From Candidatus Limiplasma pullicola (GTDB lineage Bacteria > Bacillota > Clostridia > Christensenellales > Aristaeellaceae), in the NCBI GenBank assembly GCA_018710985.1, contig DVIV01000058.1, positions 1 through 37,449 on the forward strand: a stretch of 37,449 nucleotides of DNA, read 5' to 3'. The number at the start of each line of letters is the position of its first letter. The first letter of the stretch is position 1. Positions 28,667 through 36,282 of the stretch are shown piece after piece. A model generated the notes under the pieces. It saw only the letters and a list, made by a program, of their open reading frames with translations. It was not told where the DNA came from and made no database searches. A program made the translations under genes and the position numbers.

Positions 28667-29908
28667 TTACAGGGAGTTCAGACGGCCTTCCATGTCGGCC
28701 GCGGCCTGCTCGGAGGTCTTCTGGCCCAGCAGGACCGCCTGTACCTCTTCGGTGATGATGGCCTTGATCTCGTTGGCATTGATCATGCTCGCGGTCTCCT
28801 CCAGGCGCGCGGTGGCGGTAGAGGTGAGGAAGCCGCTCAGGTAGGCGTCGTTCTTGACCACGTCGGTCGCGGCGGCGCTCTTGGTCACGGGCGGCATGCC
28901 GTTTTTCTCAAAGTACTCCAGCGCGATGGCGTCGCTGGTGAGAACCTTCGCCATCTCGGCCACGGCCTCCTTGTTCTCGCTGGCCTCAAAGGCTACCAGC
29001 AAATGACCCCACATGGTGCTCTGAGGCTCGTCGCCCTCATTGAGCACAGGGCGGAGCATGGCGGAGCAGACGTTGACCACGTCCTCGGGCGCCACGCCGT
29101 TGCTCACGGCCTGGCCCTTGGCCACAACCGCGTCGTCATAGAAGGCGATCTTGCCCTGCGCAAAGAGCTGACGGCTGTCGCCGCGGCCGGTATCCATGGC
29201 AATGTAGCCCTTGTCCAGCAGGCTCTTGTACCAGTTGAGGCAGTCGACGGTCGCCTGGCTGTTGATGGTCACGCTGCCGTCCTCCCCGAAAATGCTGCCG
29301 CCGAAGGCCCACAGCCAGGGCATGAAGTCGCCCGCGCAAGTGGCGTCCTTGGTGGACAGGCCGTAGGGAATCAGGCTTTCGTCCATGGCCTTGATGTCGG
29401 CCATGCAGGCTTCAAACTCCTCAATGGTGGTGGGCACGGTGTCCCAGCCGGCGGCGGCGAGCAGCTCGGGGTTATAGACCATGCTGATGGACGCCATGGA
29501 CCAGGGCAGGCCGAGCTGCTTGCCGTCGATGCGGCCGGAAGCCAGCGCGGATTCCTCGAAGTTCTCCGTGAGGTAGTCCTCCCCCAGAATCTCGGCCCAG
29601 TCGGCGAGCACGCCCGCCTGAGCCACGGTGTTGAAGATGCTGATGTCGGTCTGGGCGATATCGAGCTGTTCGCCGCCCTGCACGCGGATGAGCAGCTGCT
29701 GGGCGGTGTCGTCCCAGGTCCAGCCCACCCAGGTAACGGTGTTGCCGGTTTCGGCCTCATAGGTGTCCATCATCTTCTGGAAGATGTCCTTGGTGGCTTC
29801 TTCCTCGCCGGACCAACCGGCCCAGACGATGTTGGCGCCCTCCGCCACGGCCGCGGCCGAGGTCAGAAGCATCATTGCGCAAAGGAACAGTGCAAGCAGC
29901 TTTTTCAT
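28667..29908 (-). CDS. Sugar ABC transporter substrate-binding protein (CUT1 type)
   Basis: A 413-residue extracellular solute-binding protein, family 1. A signal peptide covers 1-22 (MKKLLALFLCAMMLLTSAAAVAEG). The mature part has the two-lobe fold pattern: NIVWAGWSGEEEATKDIFQKMMDTYEAETG, ADWAEILGEDYL, KQLGLPWSMASISMVYNPELLAAAGWDTVPTTIEEFEA and MWGHLLVAF. There is no lipobox cysteine after the signal, unusual for a Gram-positive binding protein, which is normally a lipoprotein. C10 lies inside the hydrophobic core. The ligand is probably an oligosaccharide or a related polyol. AAAGGAGGAG precedes the ATG. It follows the FAD enzyme gene by 47 bases and is intact, unlike the permeases. Confidence 0.92.
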   Translation of the reverse strand: MKKLLALFLCAMMLLTSAAAVAEGANIVWAGWSGEEEATKDIFQKMMDTYEAETGNTVTWVGWTWDDTAQQLLIRVQGGEQLDIAQTDISIFNTVAQAGVLADWAEILGEDYLTENFEESALASGRIDGKQLGLPWSMASISMVYNPELLAAAGWDTVPTTIEEFEACMADIKAMDESLIPYGLSTKDATCAGDFMPWLWAFGGSIFGEDGSVTINSQATVDCLNWYKSLLDKGYIAMDTGRGDSRQLFAQGKIAFYDDAVVAKGQAVSNGVAPEDVVNVCSAMLRPVLNEGDEPQSTMWGHLLVAFEASENKEAVAEMAKVLTSDAIALEYFEKNGMPPVTKSAAATDVVKNDAYLSGFLTSTATARLEETASMINANEIKAIITEEVQAVLLGQKTSEQAAADMEGRLNSL

Positions 29909-29955
29909 GATGGTCTCCTCCTTTAACGGTATCGTTCTATTGCTATGCCGCCCGG

Positions 29956-32103
29956 TCAGCGGTCATATTCGGGATTCGGGAGCACGGCGCAGACCACGGC
30001 GTCGCCGCCGTAGGTGGCGGTGATGCGCACCTCCAGCTCCGTGCAGGCTACGGGTTCAAAGCGGTGAAGTCGCCTGCGCTGGTCGTTTCCGCTTACCTCG
30101 GCAAGTGTCCTTTCGCCCTCCGGCCCGCGGGCTACCAGCCGATAGCTGCGCGCCAACTGAGGCGGCATGCCCTGCCGCGCCGCATAATGATGGTGCGGGT
30201 CCCAGGTTTCGCAGCGGCTGCTGGTCAGTTCCATGGACAGCTCGGGATCGAAGAACAAAAGCACGGATTCCAACTGCACCGGTTTCTTCCAGCGAAGATA
30301 CAGCGCTTCGCCCGCCGTGCCGAGGCCCTCCGACGCCCACACGCGCGGCCCGTTCCAGGGGCGCAGATAGCCGTCCTGCACGTTTTGGGGCGCATACAGC
30401 GCCTTCCCGGAAAGCGTAAGGCAGGGATGAAACCATTCCGCCTCCGCACAGGACCCCGCCAGCACGCCGGGAAGCGGCGTGCCGCCTACCAGCGCCACGC
30501 CCGGCGCAGGCTCCAGCCGCACTTGAACAAAGCCTTCTCCCTCCGCCGGAAGCTCGATTTCCCCATGGCCGGCAGGGATGTGCAGGCAAAGCGTTTCCGC
30601 GTCCTGCGGGAAAGGCGCCCGCCGCGAGGGCAGGGGCGAGGCATCCAGCGCCATGCGCACATCCGTTTCCCGCTCGCTCTCCACCGTCAGCCGCGCCGTG
30701 CCGCCGCATGCGGGATAGACCACAAAGGCCGGCTCCGACAGGGGCCAGCGCCCTTCGTCCGCCTCCCCCACGGGCTGCCGCACGGAGGACGCCGTGATTT
30801 CATCGGCGCGAAGAAAACCGCTTTCCATCCGTTCCGACAGCAGCGCGTCATCCAGGGCAAGCCGCCGGCGCAGCGCGTCCAGGGCCATCTGTAAAAGCGT
30901 ATCGGGTGCCAGATGCCGCGCGGCGCACATCGCCGCCGCCGTCCCGGCCGCCTGTCCCATAAGGGCACAGGTGTTCATCACCCGCGCGGAAGTAAAGGCC
31001 GCATAGCTCATGGAGGCGCACCGGCCCGCGAAGAGCAGGTTGGTCACCCCCGGATAGTACAGGCATCCGAACGGTATGCCATAGCACGCTACCGCAAGCT
31101 GACGGCACTGCTCCTTTTCGCTGAGCACCCCGCCGGAGGGATGGCTGTCCATGTACCATCCGCCATAGGCCACCGCGTCGGGACGGCTGAGGCCGCCCGT
31201 CACGTCCCGCTGGGTCAGGGTATCGCGTCCGATCAGCCTGCGGGACCCGCGACGGCCGGGATACAGCCCCAGCCATTCCAGCTGGAGGTTATCCGAATCG
31301 TAGCGCCCGCTGTTTTTGATATAGTTCCAGATGCCCAGCGCGATAGCGCGCAGCTCCAGGCCGATGCGCTGGTCGTCGGCGATCACATCCAGCCTGCCGC
31401 CGTACTCAAACCACCAGCAGTCGCTTCCCTGCATATCCGCGCGCACCACGCGTCCGCCCCGGTCCACCAGCTGGCGCACCCGGTCCAGCGGATAGGCGTA
31501 ATCGGGGGCGACGAAAGGCGCCGGATGATCCAGCCTCCGCGACTGAAGCAGAATGGAACAGCCCTGCGTGCAGCGGTCCGCCGTGGGAAGCGCCATGCTT
31601 TCCCCAAAGGCGTCCCGTCCCTCGCGCCCCTCACGATAGGGAACGTCCGCCAGCTTGGAGAGATACCCGTCGCCCGTGCAGTCCACGTAGATATGCGCCT
31701 GCTGTTCCCATTCGCGTTCGGTGCGCAGGCCGCGCAGCGTGACGCTCTCAACCTGCCCATTCCGGACGCTTGCCGCCGTCAGCTGGGTGTTGAGCAGCAG
31801 CGTCAGGCCCGGCTGGCTCAGCAGCGCGTCCAGCAGCACGTCGTCCCAAGTGAGGACGCTGCCCAGCGGATCGCGTGCGAGGGCCCGCAGCTTCAGTTCA
31901 CCCCAGATGCCCATTTCTTCCGCAAACAGGTTTCCGCCTCCGGTTGCGCCCCGCGTCCATACGCGGATCTCGCTGGAGCTGTTTCCGCCCGGAACCGGTC
32001 GGTCCGTGACCAGCAGCGTGCAGGCTCCGCTACGCGCGGCGGCCAAAGCGGCGCATACCCCGGCCGGACCGGCTCCGATCACGGCAACATCGTATCGCGG
32101 CAT
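29956..32103 (-). CDS. FAD-dependent oxidoreductase (FAD_oxidored family)
   Basis: A 715-residue protein. The N-terminal Rossmann motif YDVAVIGAGPAGVCAALAAARSG (4-26) is followed by VPGGNSSSEIRVWTRGATGGG and HIYVDCTGDGYLSKLADVPYREG (the second FAD-binding part), then GRCASMSYAAFTSARVMNTCALMGQAAGTAAAM. This pattern is that of the PF12831 FAD_oxidored family, often found with sugar transport genes. The C-terminal 250 residues look like a beta-sandwich, possibly a carbohydrate-binding domain. ATG 32103 is chosen because GGGGGAG lies 11 bases upstream. The GTG at 32115 would have no spacing. It is the first gene of an operon with the ABC importer and is divergent from the PocR-AraC regulator. The substrate is not known. 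Confidence 0.85.
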   Translation of the reverse strand: MPRYDVAVIGAGPAGVCAALAAARSGACTLLVTDRPVPGGNSSSEIRVWTRGATGGGNLFAEEMGIWGELKLRALARDPLGSVLTWDDVLLDALLSQPGLTLLLNTQLTAASVRNGQVESVTLRGLRTEREWEQQAHIYVDCTGDGYLSKLADVPYREGREGRDAFGESMALPTADRCTQGCSILLQSRRLDHPAPFVAPDYAYPLDRVRQLVDRGGRVVRADMQGSDCWWFEYGGRLDVIADDQRIGLELRAIALGIWNYIKNSGRYDSDNLQLEWLGLYPGRRGSRRLIGRDTLTQRDVTGGLSRPDAVAYGGWYMDSHPSGGVLSEKEQCRQLAVACYGIPFGCLYYPGVTNLLFAGRCASMSYAAFTSARVMNTCALMGQAAGTAAAMCAARHLAPDTLLQMALDALRRRLALDDALLSERMESGFLRADEITASSVRQPVGEADEGRWPLSEPAFVVYPACGGTARLTVESERETDVRMALDASPLPSRRAPFPQDAETLCLHIPAGHGEIELPAEGEGFVQVRLEPAPGVALVGGTPLPGVLAGSCAEAEWFHPCLTLSGKALYAPQNVQDGYLRPWNGPRVWASEGLGTAGEALYLRWKKPVQLESVLLFFDPELSMELTSSRCETWDPHHHYAARQGMPPQLARSYRLVARGPEGERTLAEVSGNDQRRRLHRFEPVACTELEVRITATYGGDAVVCAVLPNPEYDR

Positions 32104-32320
32104 GTGTTGACACACTCCCCCGTTTGCAGTATCATCCTAGATAGAAGGCAAGAGCGGTTTTCGTTTCCAACGCTCTTATCCTTTATGGCCAGATTGTACC
32201 ATGTTTTCCGCATGAAGAAAGTCAACTTTCTGCAATAGAATAGCACAATTCTGCCATTTGAAAAAAACTGTGCTGATTGATGCTATCATTTGCAGTTTTA
32301 TGCTAATCAGGAGGGATCGC
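32104..32320. promoter_or_regulatory. Divergent control region of the FAD/sugar operon and the PocR-AraC gene
   Basis: A 217-base AT-richer intergenic region. For the minus operon an extended -10, TGGTACAAT, lies at 32196-32204. Two inverted repeats stand upstream of it: GAAAGTCAACTTTC (32217-32230, two 6-base arms around CA), and AGCACAATT (32242-32250) with AACTGTGCT (32266-32274), 24 bases from centre to centre. Both are candidate regulator sites. For the regulator gene the possible -10 boxes TATCAT and TATGCT lie at about 32284 and 32299, and AGGAGGG (32309-32315) precedes the start. The repeats are seen directly, while binding is inferred. Confidence 0.5.
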
Positions 32321-33226
32321 ATGCCCCAGACCAATCGCTGCCAGGCGCTGATTCATCAGCTGGAATATCTTGAAGCGGCGTATCATCTGCATATCTGCGT
32401 TAAGGACTACGTGGGCTTCATCCCCATCGACAAGGAGCTCAGCGCAGCGCTCACGCCCTATCTGGGGCACAGCAACCCCTACTGCATGTTCATCAAGCAG
32501 AGCCAGAGCCGCTATTATCACTGTCTGAGCATGATGAAGAAGATGGCCAACAAATGTCTCACCGAGGGCTGTACCTACCGGGGCGCGTGCTACGCGGGGG
32601 TGGGCGAATACGTCTCCCCCATTCTCTGGGAGGGAAAGCTGCTGGGCGCGGTAACGGCAGGTTTTTTGCCCATGAAAAAGGAAGAGGCGCAAAGCCGGAT
32701 CGCCTATGCGATGACCGGTGCGCCGGAGGAGGAGCTTGCCGCGGCGCAGCGCCTCTATGAGCAGAACATCCTGCCCACCGCCGTGCCGGAACAGACGCTT
32801 TTGCCCGCACTGGACTTTGTTGCCAGCTATCTGGCCATGACCTACCGCATGGGACAGGAAAGCGTGACCGGCCAGCATCTGGTGAGCGCGCGCAAACGAA
32901 GCGGCACGGACGAATTATTGACCCACGCCGTGGGTTTTTTGCATCAGGAATACCAGAATCCCATTACCATATCATTGCTCGCGGCGGAATGCCACTGCTC
33001 GGAAAGCAGTTTGAACCACATGTTCAAGAAACGGCTGGGCGTGAGCATGAGCACCTATGTCAACAAACTGCGCGTGGAACGCGCCAAGCGCTATCTTCTG
33101 GAGACGGATGATTCCATGCTCTCCATCGCGCTGAGCGTGGGCTTTAGGGACGGCAACTACTTTGCGCGGGTCTTTCGGCAGCTCATCGGCATCCAGCCCA
33201 CCGAATTCCGGCGCCGCTACCGCTGA
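32321..33226 (+). CDS. AraC-family regulator with PocR sensory domain
   Basis: A 301-residue regulator. Residues about 10-175 match the PocR domain: LGHSNPYCMFIKQSQSRYYHC, ANKCLTEGCTYRGACYAGVGEYVSPILWEGKLLGAVTAGF, with several conserved cysteines. PocR domains sense small organic molecules. Residues 198-301 are an AraC DNA-binding domain with two helix-turn-helix units: ISLLAAECHCSESSLNHMFKKRLGVSMSTYVNKLRVERAKRYL and IALSVGFRDGNYFARVFRQLIGIQPTEFRRRYR. The ATG at 32321 has AGGAGGG 5 bases upstream. It is divergent from the FAD enzyme/ABC operon, which it probably activates in response to the imported compound. It converges on the MATE gene, with 4 bases between the stops. Confidence 0.9.
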   Translation: MPQTNRCQALIHQLEYLEAAYHLHICVKDYVGFIPIDKELSAALTPYLGHSNPYCMFIKQSQSRYYHCLSMMKKMANKCLTEGCTYRGACYAGVGEYVSPILWEGKLLGAVTAGFLPMKKEEAQSRIAYAMTGAPEEELAAAQRLYEQNILPTAVPEQTLLPALDFVASYLAMTYRMGQESVTGQHLVSARKRSGTDELLTHAVGFLHQEYQNPITISLLAAECHCSESSLNHMFKKRLGVSMSTYVNKLRVERAKRYLLETDDSMLSIALSVGFRDGNYFARVFRQLIGIQPTEFRRRYR

Positions 33227-33230
33227 GCGC

Positions 33231-34589
33231 TTATACCACCCGTTTGGTCAGCCACTTGGAGCCCAGATAGCGCGTCACGAAAAATGCGGCGCGTACCACC
33301 CAGTCGATGAACATGGCCACCCAGATGCCCAGCAGGCCCATATTGAACGAATACACCAGCAGGTAGCTTGCCCCGATACGGAACACCCACATGCAGAAGA
33401 CCGACACGCCCATGGTAAATCGCGCGTCGCCCGCGGCGCGCAGGGCGTTGGGCACCGTAAAGCTGGCCGGCCAGAAGATGGCTGCTGCCACCGCATACCA
33501 GCGCAGCACCTCCTCGGCGGCATCCACCCCCTCCGGGCTGAGGTTAAACAGCCCCGCCAACGGCCGCGCAAACGCAAACAGCGCAACATCCGCCAAAAAC
33601 GTAAAGCCGTAAACCAGAAGGATCAGCCGGTTCGCGTAGTATCGCGCCTGCTTGGTGTCGCCCGCGCCCACACACTGTCCAACCACGGTCACAATGGCCA
33701 GGCCGATGGCGGTGCCAGGCAGGTTGCAAAGCGAGGAAATGTTGTTGGAAATGGCGTTGGCTGCGATGATGGACACGCCGAACATGCTCACGATGCCCGC
33801 CACCATGAGCTTGCCGATCTGGAACATGCTGTTTTCCAGTCCGTTGGGGATACCCTGGCTGAAGATGCGGCGGATCATGGGGCCGTCCGTTTCAGGACGC
33901 ATGGGATGAATGAGGTGGATGGGAGCCGAGCGGTTGAGCAGCAGCCACACCATGATGCCCGCGCCCAGCATACGCGCCAGCAGCGACGCCGTGCCCGCGC
34001 CCGCGACCTCCATGTTCAGGCCATAGATCAGCAAAGCGTTTCCGCCGACGTTAAAAACGTTCATCATCAGCGAGGTGTACATGCTGGCCTTGCTGTTGTT
34101 CATGGCGCGCAGCAGCGCCGCGCCGCCGTTGTAGAGCGCGAGCGCCGGATAGCTCACCGCAGAAAGGTACAAGTAGGTCCGGCAGTAGACGAGGGTATCC
34201 TCCGGCAGCGTGCCAAAGCACAGGGTAAGCAGCGGGTTGGCAAAGACGATGGCCACAACGCCCAGCGCCGTCGCCAGCGCGGTGGATACATACATCAGCT
34301 GCTTGGCGGCGTTGCATGCGCTTCGGTTGTCGCGCCGCCCAAGATACTGGGCCGCCACCACCGCGCCGCCCGTGGCCATGGCGGAAAACAGCTGGATGAG
34401 CAGCACGTTGATGCTGTCCACCAGCGAGATAGCGCTGACCGCGCTTTCGGACACGGTGCTGACCATGACGGTATCCGCCATGCCGATGAACAGCGCGAGG
34501 AACTGCTCGATCACCAGGGGAATGATCAGCCTGCGCAGGTCCCGGTCGGAAAACAGCCTATCCTCAACCGCCTTATTCGTTGGAAACAC
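33231..34589 (-). CDS. MATE family efflux transporter
   Basis: A 452-residue protein with 12 membrane helices. It opens LFSDRDLRRLIIPLVIEQFLALFIGMADTVMVSTVSESAVSAISLVDSINVLLIQLFSAMATGGAVVAAQYLG, the standard first-repeat pattern of the DinF/NorM-like MATE family. The second repeat starts at IRRIFSQGIPNGLENSMFQIGKLMVAGIVSMFGVSIIAANAISNNISSL. MATE pumps export cationic drugs, or in related branches lipid-linked or peptide substrates, using Na+ or H+. The start is uncertain. GTG 34589 is preferred and overlaps the end of the upstream gene by 17 bases. It is translationally coupled to the YbhN-type gene, so a shared envelope task is possible. Confidence 0.88.
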   Translation of the reverse strand: MFPTNKAVEDRLFSDRDLRRLIIPLVIEQFLALFIGMADTVMVSTVSESAVSAISLVDSINVLLIQLFSAMATGGAVVAAQYLGRRDNRSACNAAKQLMYVSTALATALGVVAIVFANPLLTLCFGTLPEDTLVYCRTYLYLSAVSYPALALYNGGAALLRAMNNSKASMYTSLMMNVFNVGGNALLIYGLNMEVAGAGTASLLARMLGAGIMVWLLLNRSAPIHLIHPMRPETDGPMIRRIFSQGIPNGLENSMFQIGKLMVAGIVSMFGVSIIAANAISNNISSLCNLPGTAIGLAIVTVVGQCVGAGDTKQARYYANRLILLVYGFTFLADVALFAFARPLAGLFNLSPEGVDAAEEVLRWYAVAAAIFWPASFTVPNALRAAGDARFTMGVSVFCMWVFRIGASYLLVYSFNMGLLGIWVAMFIDWVVRAAFFVTRYLGSKWLTKRVV

Positions 34590-35640
34590 CCTCCCGCTTT
34601 TCTTGCGTACGCCTTTTGCGCAGGGCTCCGAGGTTCTCTGCAACCGTCAGTGCCGCGCCTGCGAGAATGCTCAGATAATAGGTAGAAAAACGCCAGATCA
34701 GCAGCGCCACAAACAGCTGCGCGTCCGGAAAAATCCCGCGGAACAGCACCGCAAAGCCGCCCTCCTGAGCGCCGCTTGCACCCGGCAGGGGCGTATAGCT
34801 GGCCCCGATATAGAGCAGCACCCCCATCGTGATCAGCTCGCCCGCCGATATGCCCGAAAGTCCGAAGGCGTTGTAGATGGCGATGATCACCAGCATCAGC
34901 GACATGAGCTGTCCCAGCGCGATCAGGCACTGGATGATCACGTCTCGCGGGTGGCGGATGACCAGATGCACGCTGCTCACAAAGCTTTCACAGTGATTCT
35001 CCCATTTCCGGCGCGATGCGTCCGGGTCCTTGCACAGGCGCACTCGCACGCCCACACGAATGCACTTGTCGATCACCCAGCGCACGGCGCGACGGCTGAT
35101 CGCCATGAGCGCCACCATCCCGATGGAAAAGAAATTGACCACATACCCCATCAGGATGAACCATTTGCTGCCCTGCGTATGCGCGTCCACAAAGCCGGCG
35201 TTCGCAATCCACATGACCGCGCCGGTCACCAGCAGCACCACCTGAAACACGATGAATTTGACCGCCATGCCGGAACCGCTCACACCTACGCTCACGCCGT
35301 ATTTGTGCAGGCAGTACATCTCCATGGGCTGGCCGCCCGAGGCGCCTGGCGTGAGGTTGCAGTAATAGATCCCCGTCATCGCCGCCCGCAGGCTCTGCCC
35401 AATTCGGATGGGCTGCCCCTGCATCCTCAGAAAGTGATGGATGGCCAGCGCGTCGGTGAGCACATAGAGCATCCAACTCATCAGGCACAGCGCCAGATAC
35501 GCGGGACTCATGGCGCGAAGCGCCGCCCCCAGCGCCTCCAGATCGTTTCCGCTGAAACCCACATACAGCACCACGCCCAGCGTGACAAGCAAAAACAGAA
35601 AGCTGAGCATCCTCTCGGCGTTCGGTTTGTTTTTCTTCAT
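34573..35640 (-). CDS. Lysylphosphatidylglycerol synthase TM-region (YbhN/UPF0104) protein
   Basis: A 355-residue membrane protein with about eight helices of the LPG_synthase_TM/flippase-like type, the membrane half of MprF without its aminoacyl-transferase domain. The family motifs are visible: YYCNLTPGASGGQPMEMYCLHKYGVSVG, where LTPGASGGQP is typical, and GASYTPLPGASGAQEGGF near the C-terminus. Such proteins are thought to move lipids or lipid-linked sugars across the membrane, but direct evidence is limited. ATG 35640 follows GGGAG. It is the first gene of a pair with the MATE exporter, under the promoter at 35686-35715. Confidence 0.88.
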   Translation of the reverse strand: MKKNKPNAERMLSFLFLLVTLGVVLYVGFSGNDLEALGAALRAMSPAYLALCLMSWMLYVLTDALAIHHFLRMQGQPIRIGQSLRAAMTGIYYCNLTPGASGGQPMEMYCLHKYGVSVGVSGSGMAVKFIVFQVVLLVTGAVMWIANAGFVDAHTQGSKWFILMGYVVNFFSIGMVALMAISRRAVRWVIDKCIRVGVRVRLCKDPDASRRKWENHCESFVSSVHLVIRHPRDVIIQCLIALGQLMSLMLVIIAIYNAFGLSGISAGELITMGVLLYIGASYTPLPGASGAQEGGFAVLFRGIFPDAQLFVALLIWRFSTYYLSILAGAALTVAENLGALRKRRTQEKREGVSNE

Positions 35641-35685
35641 AGCATGCTCCCGTTCCCCAGACTCGGCGGCTGTCCCGCCGTGCGT

Positions 35686-35715
35686 AGTATAGCATAGTTC
35701 GCCGGGACATGGCAA
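35686..35715 (-). promoter_or_regulatory. Promoter of the YbhN-type/MATE operon
   Basis: On the minus strand TTGCCA (35710-35715), an 18-base spacer and TATACT (35686-35691) stand 46 bases before the start codon. The -35 box abuts the large inverted repeat at 35716-35766. Confidence 0.7.
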
Positions 35716-35766
35716 TGCGGACCGGTTTTTTCGGCAAAGAATGCGCCCGAAAAAAGCCGGTCCGCA
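35716..35766. repeat. Long inverted repeat between two divergent promoters
   Basis: TGCGGACCGGTTTTTTCGG (35716-35734) and its near-perfect complement CCGAAAAAAGCCGGTCCGCA (35747-35766) form a stem of 19 bp with one bulged G and a 12-base loop. The T and A runs are inside the stem, so it is not a usual terminator. It lies exactly between the -35 boxes of two divergent promoters. Confidence 0.75.
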
Positions 35767-35770
35767 CCTC

Positions 35771-35799
35771 TTGACAGAAGGATAGGATACGGCTATACT
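35771..35799 (+). promoter_or_regulatory. Strong sigma-A promoter of the fur/zur operon
   Basis: Perfect TTGACA (35771-35776), a 17-base spacer and TATACT (35794-35799). It is the best promoter in the window. The expected start of transcription, about 35806, falls at the edge of the palindromic operator at 35808-35826. Confidence 0.88.
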
Positions 35800-35807
35800 A
35801 CCAATTC

Positions 35808-35832
35808 GAAAATGAAATTCATTTTCATTTCA
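35808..35832 (+). promoter_or_regulatory. Fur-like operator (9-1-9 palindrome) over the transcription start
   Basis: GAAAATGAAATTCATTTTC (35808-35826) is a perfect 9-1-9 inverted repeat, the same layout as the classical Fur box but with different bases. A second, overlapping dyad TGAAAT-8-ATTTCA covers 35813-35832, so two dimers could bind. Its place over the start site implies autorepression by the adjacent regulator. Confidence 0.8.
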
Positions 35833-35857
35833 GCCGCTGTCAAAGGAGGGGCGCGCC

Positions 35858-36274
35858 ATGTCGCAGCGCGGGACCTATCAGACCCGGCAGCAGGAGGCGG
35901 TGTGCGCGCTGTTCGCCTCCCGGCCGGAGGAATGCCTCACCGCCGAGGAAGCCTACCAGGCGCTTTTCAGGGCCGGTTCGGACGTGAGCAAAACCACGGT
36001 CTACCGGGCCATCTCACGGCTATGCCAAGCGGGCCGCCTGCGGCGGTACGCCCCGCACGAGAGCGGCGAGGCCGCCCGCTACCAGCATAACCCCTGCACG
36101 GAGAGCCACCTGCACATCCGCTGCATACACTGCGGGGCGCTGGCGCACCTTCACTGCGACGAGGCGGAGGCCTTCGCCCGTCATCTGGGCCAGCATCACG
36201 GCTTCACCCTGGACGAGCGGCAGACCATCCTGTACGGTGTGTGCCAGGCCTGCCGGGAAAAAAACGCGAAATGA
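35858..36274 (+). CDS. Fur-family metal-responsive repressor, probably Zur
   Basis: A 138-residue Fur-family protein. The N-terminal winged helix (about 8-75) has TAEEAYQALFRAGSDVSKTTVYRAISRLCQAGRLRRY, with the family recognition helix SKTTVYRAI. The metal-binding C-terminal domain has ESHLHIRCIHCGALAHLHCDE, with His and Glu ligands and the first CxxC, and VCQACREK with the second CxxC, forming the structural zinc site. Placement before a zinc-type binding protein and ABC ATPase points to Zur, but Fur or PerR cannot be told apart by these motifs alone. AAAGGAGGGG precedes ATG 35858. It is autoregulated by the box at 35808-35826, and the downstream SBP starts 8 bases after the stop. Confidence 0.88.
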   Translation: MSQRGTYQTRQQEAVCALFASRPEECLTAEEAYQALFRAGSDVSKTTVYRAISRLCQAGRLRRYAPHESGEAARYQHNPCTESHLHIRCIHCGALAHLHCDEAEAFARHLGQHHGFTLDERQTILYGVCQACREKNAK

Positions 36275-36282
36275 GGAACCCT

